Shown: piece after piece, positions 1 through 11,600 of the stretch
Numbering within the stretch: position 1 is the first letter of the stretch
How the letters are laid out: each line of letters starts with the position of its first letter
Source: Baylisascaris procyonis
Taxonomy: Eukaryota; Nematoda; Chromadorea; Rhabditida; Ascarididae
Length of the DNA: 64,000 bases
Reading direction: 5' to 3'
Assembly (NCBI GenBank): GCA_037389465.1
Contig: JAZARR010000078.1
Coordinates: forward strand, 1,736,001-1,800,000
Notes under the pieces: generated by a model
Seen by the model: only the letters and a program-made list of their open reading frames with translations
What the model was told of the DNA's origin: nothing
The model's database searches: none
Made by a program: the position numbers and the translations under genes

Positions 1-479
1 GAACTGATTGAAAGATAGAGTCTATGACAAGACAAAAATGTGCAATTGGAAAGGTTTTGAAGCCATAATGACAAAAAATGTAGAAATGATTCGTATAAAG
101 AAGTCATGCAACCTCTATGGTTGAAAAAAGTGGAAAAATGAATTTTAATAAGTAACGATTAATGAAAAAATCGTCTACAAGTTTAAGCATTCGTGCGGTA
201 ATCGGAAGGTGGTAGTTTCGAGCCGATATGCAAGCAATATTTTCACTGGTTGCTAAACAGTGATTCTCATTTCAGTCAGAGCAGAAATGAAGACTGGCTT
301 TAATATGACATGTTAATCATATAAATGGAAAATTTTTGAAAAGAACTGTCGCAAATGTTGCATATAATAGAATTAAAAAGCGGTGATCGAGACAAAACTG
401 TAAAATCTGGTTTATAACAGCGCTCCATATCATTACAGACACTTTCTATTTTCCTGGATATATCACTTTCTATTTTCCA

Positions 480-481
<2 letters not shown>

Positions 482-520
<39 letters not shown>
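482..520. repeat. (TA)n microsatellite
   Basis: An uninterrupted TA dinucleotide run of about 39 bases. The isoleucine-tyrosine string in the overlapping minus-strand open frame comes only from this run and is not a protein. Confidence 0.95.
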
Positions 521-521
<1 letters not shown>

Positions 522-1466
522 CCGTCCACCAAAAATTTCCCATTTTAGCCTTGTTCTCAATGCTAAATCTTTTCTGCTCCCCCACTCCCTCCTGCCGCTC
601 CAAAATTGAATGAAAGCAAATGTAAGCAATTGTTACAACTGAGAATATTTCGCAATTTAGAAATGAAAAATGCTAACCGTTCCCATAACTTTTAGGTCTA
701 AGAGTTTTTGGGGGGTAAATCAAGAGTGTATTCAGAAAAATTTTTGTTTATGAAAGAAGCGATGGAAGGAGAGAAGGAAATTTATTGAGGAGAGATCTAA
801 ATAATCGAGCCTTTGTGATATTTAAAAGAGATAGAGTGTGAAAGTACTCAAAAGCAGAAAGCATTGCGGGATGATCACATTTTGCGTCTTTCGCCTTCGG
901 CCTGCCCCTTTCCACTCCCTTTCCTCCAAGCCCCACCTCACTCGAGTTTGCATATAAAGGTTTAATAATAAACGACAAAAATAGCCAAAACTATATGTTA
1001 CTTGAAAACAGTACAAAAGAAGCAGTAAAGAATCTGAAGGTACTTTACGGATGGACAAGTATGTTGGCAAAATGAGCCATCAACAGAGTAAATATTTACG
1101 CCATAGAGCAAATGGAAATTTTAGTGCGAATGCACAATAATATCAGCGTAACAAACGCCCTCTAAATACACATCACCATACAACATCGGTTGGTGACATA
1201 GAGCGATAAAGAATAGCGCAGAGAAAACAAAAATAGATACACCTTTGTCGGGCGCAAATGACCAGTCCACCTTGTTTGCACTATCATTTCTCCTATTACC
1301 CTACGTAGTACTGCTCTTAATGCAGTCATAGCTCACATATTTTCCTTGAGGCGCTGAAGGCATTGATTAATCACGAGATCAAGCACAATAGGATTATTTA
1401 CAATAAACTAAGCATCGAGCTATTCACCATCGATAAGCGATGCAGAATTTCAATACCTACATAATC

Positions 1467-1501
1467 ATTCATGTGTACCATGGTTAATGGTACACGTGAA
1501 T
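1467..1501. repeat. 15-bp inverted repeat with 5-nt loop
   Basis: The left arm ATTCATGTGTACCAT (1467-1481) and right arm ATGGTACACGTGAAT (1487-1501) pair over 15 bases with one mismatch around the loop GGTTA. No surrounding gene was found, so its role is unknown; it could be an element end or a structured transcript. Confidence 0.85.
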
Positions 1502-1615
1502 ATGCACAACGGCGCCAGATCTAGCCAGCGAACCACAAGGAACAAATGACAAAGTGGGCAATAACCTACCCGTAACATCAGAGTAACACTTACGAGAGCA
1601 CTGCACAGCGCTGGG

Positions 1616-1678
1616 TGCTCTACAATCACAATCGTTACCTCTAACAGTGCAAGATGCTCTACGATCACAATCGTTGCG
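1616..1678. repeat. imperfect direct repeat, 24-nt units, 39-nt period
   Basis: The segment TGCTCTACAATCACAATCGT at 1616-1635 returns at 1655-1674 with one substitution (ACG for ACA), and the match continues a few bases into each flank. It looks like a local tandem duplication with a divergent spacer. Confidence 0.7.
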
Positions 1679-4072
1679 CAACAAAAGATCTACTGAATGA
1701 AAAATTATGCAACAGGACATGGATGAACGGAAGGAAAAGCAAGTTCGGAGTGAAGTGTCTATCCTTGCATGCGCTGTCAACACGGCGAAAGCAGACATCA
1801 CTATCTTTGTCAGAAGGTGATGGATCATTTAGAATCCAGAGATTTACACATTCATATAACGTCCACAAGTATTACCAATGCTCAATGTGAGATTCAGTAT
1901 ATGTCGATTTTCGTTGATGATTTAGAAAAGCTGTAATTCGCTGCGAATTCGATGCTTCACAATTGTCTTTGAGCTCTATGCGTATATCAGATATATTCAA
2001 GGTCAGCTAATTCACGTACCGTAATGGGCGACTATTCAAAGCAACCCACGAGATTTTGCACCTTCGTACTCATCGCGATCTTCTCATTGGAAGCATATGA
2101 CAGATTGCAAATTTCAAGTTTCCCTTCTTGTAGTTGACATTGCCTATACTCAAACATGTCAATGACAAATTCAAATCCTTTTATGACTATAAGTCTGTCG
2201 AGACAAACATTTGTAGTTTTTGGATTTTTTTTTCACCTTTGTGAAAGTCTTGGAGAGTGGAAATGAATCGTTTTTCAATTTCTTTAGTTTTCGCTGCAAA
2301 AATTCAGCAGATTTTGACAACCATTTGAAGAGTTAAAAGATTTTTATGGAAGAAAAATTCAAAATTTGCTTCTAGCAACTGAAGGGCTCTTCGCCTGCAA
2401 AATTTGTCTTTATCAAGTTTGTCTACTAAACTCGTTATTTCCTACTTCTCCGAGGCTTCCATATGAAACAAGTATGTAGTTAAGCGAGTCATACTTATGG
2501 GCAGGTTAGAGATGTCACAATCGAAGACAAGCGACAATTAAAGCACAAAGCTTACAACCTCCTTTTATTATCGAAGTGAAAGCATAAAACTATTGACACT
2601 TTACAGAGGATTGTGGCAAAAGATTTTCGATATAGATATTATCAGTGTTGCTATTTACCGGATGTTTAGCAACAGATATCTAACAAATTGCACCTACAAG
2701 TTTAGTAACTCGAGATTTCATTTACAAAGCAACTCGGGATTTTATTACGCCAAATTTTTGAAGATTTTATAAAGGGAAAAAATGATCCATGTAAAGACCT
2801 TTATGTGCATAACCTTAGTATAGACCCAGAGGAACATGATGCTCTGGGAAGACGGAATTAAGGAAAGAAAGAAAAATTTTAAGGTAAAAGCGAGCATTAC
2901 GTGGGCATGAGCAGAGAAGCAACAGACGACTATTAGGAGAGTAGATAGATGTTAAGAATGCAAGAAGTAAGACAGGAGTAGATTACCTATGAGAATAAAA
3001 GGTGACCACGTTAAGGACCTTATCCGCTGACATATTGCACCTGAGTTATGCGGGGGCCATCGTCAAAACGAAACGCATAACCCTGTTGGTATGAGAAGCT
3101 ATACAGACAACTTAAGCGAGAGCAGAGAAAAGTGGAAAGGAATGGAAAAAGGAACTCTTATTTAAATAAATGAAAAAAAGGAGATTAGGAAAAGTTGTTC
3201 TAAATATAAAAGTTGTATACGATAACACTAACATCATCCCTATAGTCCGAAATAATAAAAGAAAATCAAAGCTTAAGGATGGTACAATAGAACAGCCTGT
3301 ATAAAAACTAGGGAACATTTAGAATTTATCTACTGAGTTAAGTACGGAGTGTATGCCAGGTTAAAAGTTAATATATATGAAGCTATACAGTCGTAAAAAA
3401 TGAAACCAGAAACACGATTGATAATCGATAAATCTGAGTGCAGATGTTGACAGCATCTTGCTAACGGTGGTAACACGTAGAGCAATATTTGTTTGATCTG
3501 TTTTTAATACTAGACCTATCGAATCAATAATGAATAACATTTTGTGCTCACTAAAACACCCTCAGGACTAAATACTAATATAAAATACTAGAACAGAATC
3601 CTAATACTAATACAGAGACTGAAGTTTCGTTGCAATTAAAACAAATGCATGGGTGGAAGATGGAATACAGAAGACATAGAATAATATGATATTATGATGT
3701 AAAGTTACGTAAATAAATGCTTCGTTGAGGAATACTGTAAAGAGCGATAATCAATAAAACTTAGTATAAATGTCAAAGCGATCATACTATGAAATGGTAG
3801 CACAAGTAGAGCAATATTTATTCAATGCTAAACCTAGAGAAACAGCTCCATTATACAAGTGATTTTTAGGGTTATACAAACAGAAAAGGTATGCCAATAA
3901 GAGTGATTAATAAGCTTAAAAAACTAAAGTCCGTGAAGGATTTCGTTAATCAAACTATTGATACCCTGTCTATTAGGATAGACGAACTTATACACTAATT
4001 CTCGTTTGCTAATTAAAGCTCTATACAAATATTTTTCTACTGGAATACATTAAGACCTTCATCCTTATAGTT

Positions 4073-4350
4073 TTAAAGCAGTCGTTTACATTTATTAATA
4101 AAATCATCCCTAAATGAGCACAGTTTACTAAGTCTAAAAATTTGAGAGATTATTAGGCTTTTGTGTATAAAAAGTGGAATGTTACTGTCCAATTGAGCAT
4201 ATTTATTTACTGAGAAACTAAATTGATATGTTTTATAGTAAACACTTGAGACGACACCATTAGAGGTAATATGTAAGTTTAAGTCCATAAAGTTGGCTGT
4301 ATTACCTTCGTATGTAATTTCAATCTTTAGTGATCGCCGTAAATTAATTC
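4073..4350 (-). mobile_element. Penelope-like retroelement reverse-transcriptase fragment (relic)
   Basis: The minus-strand frame reads a block typical of the C-terminal half of Penelope-like reverse transcriptases: a FMDLNL motif (family form FLDL or YLDL), then a short beta segment, YYK, then SNIPLFIHKSLIISQIFRLS followed by LCSF and an F-x-K-x-x-LL end. In the family this region follows the catalytic palm and reads S-x-x-P...SQ-x-x-R...CS. Further upstream on the same strand (4350-4590) there are traces resembling the G-I-P-x-G-T motif, but they are broken by stops and frame changes. No GIY-YIG endonuclease was seen. I read it as a decayed, 5'-truncated copy. A different retroelement class is possible but less likely. 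Confidence 0.6.
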
Positions 4351-7300
4351 AGCAATGTTCTGAAATTAAAAAAGCGAACAATATTAGCTCTAATATATGT
4401 CAACTGATAAGAATGCCAACATCAGTGCAACAGGTATATTATTAGAAAATGCATTTTATAAGCCGCTCATTAAAAGTAAACCTTTTAATCTGTTTATCAC
4501 GCTCAGCAAATTGCTTCAAATTCTTGCACTAATTTGTTGCTTCATTCGATATGAACGAATGTTCTCCAACGTTCGTCTATATTAGTGAAGTTTTTCTTCG
4601 TGTCGCATTCTACTCCATCTATATTTACGTCTTTATTATACTATAAGTCTACAATTACAGCTTTGACGATTGTAAAAATCATTCACTGTGTAATGCTGCC
4701 ACATTCCGCAATCAAACGAATAAGAGAAGAATATTTTCATATTTTCTGAAAAAAAAAAAAGGAAAATGTTAATAAACCACTTCGTTTTATTATTATTGAT
4801 GAATTTCGTTGCAAATAAGCAGCACGATTTTTGTGATTTCCATTAGTGTCTTCGTCAATCCATTCACTTTTCTTTTGCTTAGCTGCTTGAAGATGCAGAA
4901 ATTTTATTGGCATATTGGCAACTCGTAGACAACCTAAGAAAATGAAGTCAAATAATTCTCATTGATTAATAAGTGTGAAATCATCGAACATCGACGTAAT
5001 ATGCCAATTATGAGATCTCTCAACAATTCTTGCAGTCGCTAATTTCGGAACTCCCGAATGAGAACGTTACTGATGATATAGTGAGAGCGACAACTCAATG
5101 AAGTGCTAAAAGCAAACTATGCTGTTAAGCACTCTCGTGTTAATGTTCAATCATCGACTTTTGAAGGGGTTTTTCCGCTCTCCAACAGTCTTTACAAGTC
5201 GCAAATTAGTAAAGCAAGAATTCGTTTGCCTTAGTGGAAATAATTGTCTGGCGGTGGAAACAATCCGTGAAGTAAGATTTTGCTTCTCTACTAATAATAT
5301 TTGGCCCCCGACTTAGCTGTGCCAGTTTATTGACTGTGATATCTCATCTCGTCGGACACAACAGCGAGAAAACACCTACCAAAGTTCCTTCAGAAACAAC
5401 GACGAAGCAAAACGGATTGGTATTCATTGGGAACATAAGTAGGTAACGACGAATTCCAGACGGATGGAGGTCGCATCAGTGGGTCATTACCAGTAGAATA
5501 TTTTCAAATCGGAAACTCTCACAACTAATCTGTAATTTCAAGGTCCTATTCGCTGACAATTTTTGCATAACCTTGATGCTGCGACTATTTCAATGGATGA
5601 AAATAAAAACAAGTTACAGGTAAAGAGTGCGAGCAAATTCCTTAATGGTTGCCCTCAATGGAAAACCAGCTGGCGAGCGTTCGCATCCTAAACTTAACAA
5701 TAGACAGAGCTTCGAAGAATACGTCTAGATGAAAGTGCTCCAATTCATAAAACGCAATATGAATCAAAGGTTTTTTGATATTCCTCTTCACAGTGCTGCC
5801 ACAAGATTAATCAACTGAAACGTGTACACCAAAATAAGCTTGCTTCCTCCCTATATAAGGAAGAGAATGAGGAAATTCCGCTCAACCGAGGAAGTTTCTT
5901 TTTATAGAGGGCTCCAATTGTGCACGTGCAATTTTGAAAGGAGTCAACAAAAATACTATTATTTGCAAGAAATACCTTGTGTGAATTTATGGTGATATAT
6001 AAAATATAGCTCGTATAAGCATTCCACCTTTGCGCATTTTTGATCCCATTCCTAGGGGGTCAATCTTAGAACAGCGTGAATCTACTGTAATAGCGGTGGT
6101 ACTAGTAGTGAGAAGTACTCTAGCTGTGTTGACAGTAGTAGTTCCTAGTTGTGGTAACCAATTTTTTCTATATTAACGGTACTTACTACCGATGCCATTA
6201 TTAGCAGTACTGCTGGCAGCTGCAGTCGTAGTAGTACAAGTAAGTAGCACAGCTACTACTAGGCATCACTGGTTGCAGTTAAAAAGTGCTAGAAAATTGC
6301 GCAGTATATGCCGGATATGGCAGTAATAGTACGAACTTAAGTAACATTAGTACACGGCATAGTAGTGCCTATTTCATTAGTATTAGCAGTGAAAATAGCT
6401 GTAAATAATAGTGGTAATAGCAGTGGCAAAACATCGCTATCATCACCTCTTCCATTTCAAAAAAAAAAAAAAAAAAAACTGGCTACTTCATTTTTGTCCA
6501 TAAAAACTTTACGATTGTTTGGCTCATAATCAGCCCCGAAATCCTCATGCACCTTTCGCCCCAGTTAAACTTTGTCTAACTCTTACTACCAGTGGTATGG
6601 AAAGCATGATGATTTTACCTTCATGATCGTCACCTTGTGGTGCTGATACAGTGGAAATTACTTTCGGCTTTTTAGTGCGTTCCTTGAGCTCTTGACGTTT
6701 TTTTTTTTTCAAAGCAATAGGACTCGTTGCAACTGTAAAATTTTAGAGCCCAATATATTTCTGCTGCAAGAAAGCGATTCTGCAATTCTGGCTCCCCCCC
6801 GCCTCATGGCTTAGTCTTCTGGCCTCAGTTTCCGTCCCGCATTTTCTTATGCCTCCGAATAAAGCATAAAAATTTCGAGGATTATGGGAGCAACTTTCGT
6901 GGATGATAGCTGAGTAAAATTTTCACTTCCTCCACAAAAAAGCAGAAGAAAATTGGTGCATTTTTGCATAACCTCGGAACGATAGCACTTCTACTTTTTA
7001 CGAAGTGGAAAAATGGTTACAGACGAATGATCGCTATGGTGAAGGCGGATCCTCTTCAATTTGCTGCAGCATTATACTGCGTCAAAGCAATTGCAAGTGA
7101 ATAAGTCTGCAGCAACCGTTATACTAGAATCCCAGAAGCAAATCAAAAAACCGTTCATCTAGGAACAACTCTGGGACTTGACCCTCGCCATGGAATCCAA
7201 TGACTGGGCTCTCCTTCTTCCGGAGTCGGAGTCAACAACAGGTACATCTTTTTTCCGTGTTTTTCGAGTTCATAGTTCCACTACCAATGCTGAGGTAGGG

Positions 7301-8633
7301 GAACGACTAAATTTCGACTCGAGGCTGTTCCTTTGCCAGAGAGCAAAAATCACATCATATCCAACAGTGCCATAATGTCACGCCTGCAGTACACAGATGC
7401 ACTAAACGATTCCTTGATTCAACCAGTTCAGCAAAAAACCTCCTCCTTCTAGATCTGAACCGCGATCACTCAGATGCAAGGTACAGCCATTTGGCTATCG
7501 CGCCATTAATGATCCGAATCAGATTTGAAGGCGAATTCTTATAATATGGCTCAAAAATGAAGCTTTGCCGAAGTGGAAAATTGTGACCACATATGTTCGG
7601 TGGATATAGCTGAGCCCAGAGATGCCATGTAAATGCATCCATTATTAACCAGAACAGAGTTGTTGAAGACAGAGAAGCACTGATTTCATTCAATTTGATA
7701 CCAAAAACTTTCACATTCCAAAAAGATTTGCATAAGCAAATTAGCACCTCTTTACTGTTCTTTTATATCTGCAGATTTCACATCAGCCCATCAACATATA
7801 AAAGTTATGACATCCGGAAAACCAGTAGACTTCACATCTAATAATTTTGCTCAATTACCTCCAAACACTATACTTTATAGAGAGAAAATATTCGCCGCAA
7901 CATCACCCACATAGCTAGCAATTTGAGCTCGATCCACCGGAGCACAAGGAACATATGTAGGAATATGAGCAAACTGTAAGAACTGTAGCAAAATTGATAC
8001 ATTCCAAAGGTGAATAACTTTTCTGCGATACCTTTAAGCACTAAAATGTCTGAGTAAAAAAACAACCATCAACACACTCTCATGCACAAGATACATTACT
8101 TTCAGCCAAATCCATAAACGCAGAACGAAGATAGGAGCCGATTTACGTAGAGTATTAAAAAGTGGATAATAACTGGCGCGTTTTCCTATTTCATCATTTT
8201 CGGATCAGATCAGCCAGATAAAGGCCGCAAGAGTACGAGTTTATATATGCAACCACAAAAACGAATCGAAAAAACCTTCCTCAAAAGTTATCATCAACGA
8301 AAAACTTTCCATGCTTAAGAAAAATTGGTCATCTTTATAATAGAAATAAGCATTCAATCATGATACGCTACGCTAATAAAGCATAAAAAATGAGAGCAAC
8401 TGGTACGTAAGACCATACATATAGGATAAACATTGCATCGCTGTATAAAATTTGAAACCCATTTATCGAAATTCTCAAGTACCATTATATACCTTGTTAT
8501 ATTATACACCTATTTAGATTATCCACATTTAGTACACAAATTTAAGCACAGTTATTATAGTAATTACAATGAGCGTACATGCGCAAAAAGCAACCTTCAG
8601 GAAAAACATCAACACAAATAATGAAGTTAGTGA
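4351..8633. other. intergenic stretch, no gene recognised
   Basis: Between the retroelement relic and the 3' end of the F-box gene I could support no exon. It contains the degenerate AGT-rich tract at 6084-6430 and a poly-A run near 6460-6478. Short open frames of 60-95 codons occur on both strands, with no domain similarity and no paired splice sites. Confidence 0.5.
6084..6430. repeat. degenerate (AGT/GTA)n-rich tract
   Basis: About 350 bases dominated by AGT, GTAGT and GCAGT words, such as TAGTAGTGAGAAGTACTC and CAGTCGTAGTAGTACAAG. It looks like an old trinucleotide repeat that has diverged. No gene overlaps it. Confidence 0.65.
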
Positions 8634-11600
8634 TTATGCAACAAAAACGGAGAGTGTAAAACTGTTGATGGTCAATCCTTTGTTGGTCATGTTCAGACCT
8701 CGTGAGCGACAGTATTGAATGAGATCGCTTTTAGCGAATTGTCGACAACCATGCACCACTACGCTGAGATCTTGATGGGGTTGATTTGCCCATCTCTCGA
8801 TAAGTGCTCCTATGCCAACAACAGTGACGCTTGACGAAGCGATATCCAACGTTTCGAGTAACAGACTTGGAGAGCTATAACTTTAAAAAAATTATATTTT
8901 AAAACAATAATGGGGTGTTGTCAGGAGGGGAAAATTGGACCTTTCTGAGTGGTAGCGACGCCTAGGATATAACTAAAATTATCCATTCAGGAATATAGTC
9001 TTACGCACAAAAGAAAGTACCGCTACTTTTACGGATCTGTCTCCAAGGCGTGGACGGAAGCGCTAGGACATAACATCGAAATATCTGATCTCAAGCAGAA
9101 GCTTCTGAATGCATCAGCCGCCGTGCAACAGTCCAAGGCCACCCGCAATGTTCCGAAGCCATTTCTTCTCTAAGCTCCCCCTTTTCACCCAATCACATAT
9201 TGGGAGGCAGATCCGTAAGTGACGAAATGCATCACCGTATGTAGACAAAGAAATGTGCTACAATTACATATTTATTTGCTAAGCTCGATAATTAGTGCAC
9301 TATTTTTAAGACGAAAAGTGAACGTCCCACAACCCACCTTATCGGCGGACACAAAATTCCGGCTCCCTACCTTCAACGATCAAACAACAACAGTGGTTTC
9401 ACGCTCTAGAATATGAGAACACATATGGAAATAGCACAGAAAAAGAAACAAACAAGGGAAGTAGCACGGAAAAAGAAATAAGCACGGGTAAGATTCAATT
9501 CAACATATCTATGGTACTTTAAGCTGGTTACTACCTAATAAGGCCTGCTTTAACCTGACAGTAGGATGCCAGCTGTTCTTTGAGACCAATAATCCAGCGG
9601 CCTAACCCGAATAAAGAGCGGGGAGGAAAACAGGGCGAACTACTAGTTCTCTACAGCCTTAATAAGAAATTTTTAATTTCAGTGATTTAGATCACGTCAC
9701 TTTTCTAGCCACCTCATGAAAATGCGCCTTCATTATCTACCATAAACCAAGTTTTGTTTTTCTCAGTGCAGAAGTTTATTTTGACTCAGATCCCCTCATA
9801 TGATATAAACTGAAACATGCTCGAAATCTTACTCTGCAATGCGCATTAGAGTCTTATCGGAAATTTCGTATCGACCAGCACGACCGTCATTCCATAAGCG
9901 AAGGGCGACTAAGTTTGTCGTAACAGGCCTGCAAACAATACTTTCGTTACCTGTTAAACTATATATTGATGAAATTATGAGGCGTACCGTCCAACTCCCA
10001 TGAAGGTATAAATGGAAAAAAAATTGATTTTAATGACTAATAGGATTTCCTCTCCATCATTAGAACCGTCCAAAAGAAGCATACGACAATTTTTAGTTCA
10101 CCTCTCGAATTTCAGCACCATCAGTAGATACCTACGCTTTTAAATCTGTTCAATGACCACTAAGTATCGTAATTAAATAGTTGCAGAACTTCCAGTGACG
10201 ATTTATTCCCCTCCTCGTCTCCACCTAACAACTTCGTAATGAAATTTTGCATTCTTAATTCAAGTAATCTGAAATGGTGAGTACTGCACCTTAAGAATAT
10301 GTGTCAAACGTAGCCAAGATATGACTGCATATGACGCATAATTTAAACTGCATTTTTTTAAGCGAAATAACTTGTAGAAAACAGTGCTCACTCAATAAGA
10401 TCATCATTGAAGATCGATGTCGGAACGCATTCTTCGAATCCAACATCACATAAGCTATTCGCATTCATTGAGATGTACTCTTTTAACTGAAGTCAAATAC
10501 AGTCCATTTGAATCTTAGGAATCAAAGAAAAATTTGTGAGGACAACTCTTCAACAGCAAACGTCAAATTATTTCAAGCGTTTTTAAGCATGTCACTAAAT
10601 GAGGTCTGTCATAAATAAATTCGTTGTTTAAGATAATGCTTGCCTGAAAAGTATGTGGCTATCTTTTGTAACAACTCATTTAGTGAAAATTCAACTAAGG
10701 ATATTATGTTCCCTGCGCGATGATATGTCGGTGGCCGGCAGGAGCCAATGTCTGTGGTAGGCATGCCGACACAGACATGTGGAAAAATATATCGACTAAT
10801 AATGCATTTGACTAAGACAATAGATAACTTTCTGACAGGAAATGAAACGCAACACTCCTAAACAGCTTGAAAACATCATTATAGAGCAATAAAAGTGGAT
10901 AGACAAAGGCGATGAAATCACACAATTTAAAGGCTAATAAAACTTCTAGTATGACTGACCAGACCGAAGAGGCACAACACTTACCAACAGACGCGATTCG
11001 GCGCAAAAGTCACACCATAGAAAATAAATTTGTGTTGGCCGCAGGTTAAGAGTCAGCAATCTGAAAGATGCTAGTGTTAAAAGTTGGATCTCACATACCT
11101 TCATGAAGGAGTGTTCTTGATTGGTACAAATAGTTTTTCAAACTTCCCTCCACTCCAATATATCTTGTTTCTATGCAGTTTTCATTTTGCTATTTTTGGC
11201 TCTTTGATTCCAATAAACGTCACTTTCTTTGGAATTTATATCGCTCAGAAGCAAAAATATTTTTAGCTAAACAATCAAAACGCTCTCATGAGAGCGCCTA
11301 TAAACGATGGCCATTCCTCTGTAAAATCATAAAAAGGTGAAACCTTCTGAGTACAGGCGTAGATTCCAACGGTATTAAGCCACGAATAAATAACGACGAA
11401 GTTGAAAAGTGCTTTAATTTCAACGCCAGCATCTGAAATAAATGCTCTCCCTCCGAAAAATTTACACTGTTGCCAAGAAGGGATTGACGTTCATAAAAGC
11501 ATATGAAAAAATATCTTCGATTTTCCTTCAAGAAAGCATAAAATACCTTCATATGAAGGCATTAAAATTTCATCCAGTTGCGTTTCTCCTGCTAAGCCTG

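Larger units (their letters stand above)
1..4070. other. intergenic stretch, no gene recognised
   Basis: I found no exon with recognisable protein similarity and paired splice sites in this AT-rich stretch. It holds a TA microsatellite near 482-520, a strong hairpin at 1467-1501 and a short direct repeat near 1616-1678, each listed separately. The open frames on both strands are short and overlapping, as expected by chance. An undetected exon of a gene lying further left cannot be excluded. Confidence 0.5.

Noticed and set aside
300..629. 109-codon minus-strand open frame
   Set aside because: Its length depends on the TA microsatellite, which reads as alternating isoleucine and tyrosine; no domain or splice support.
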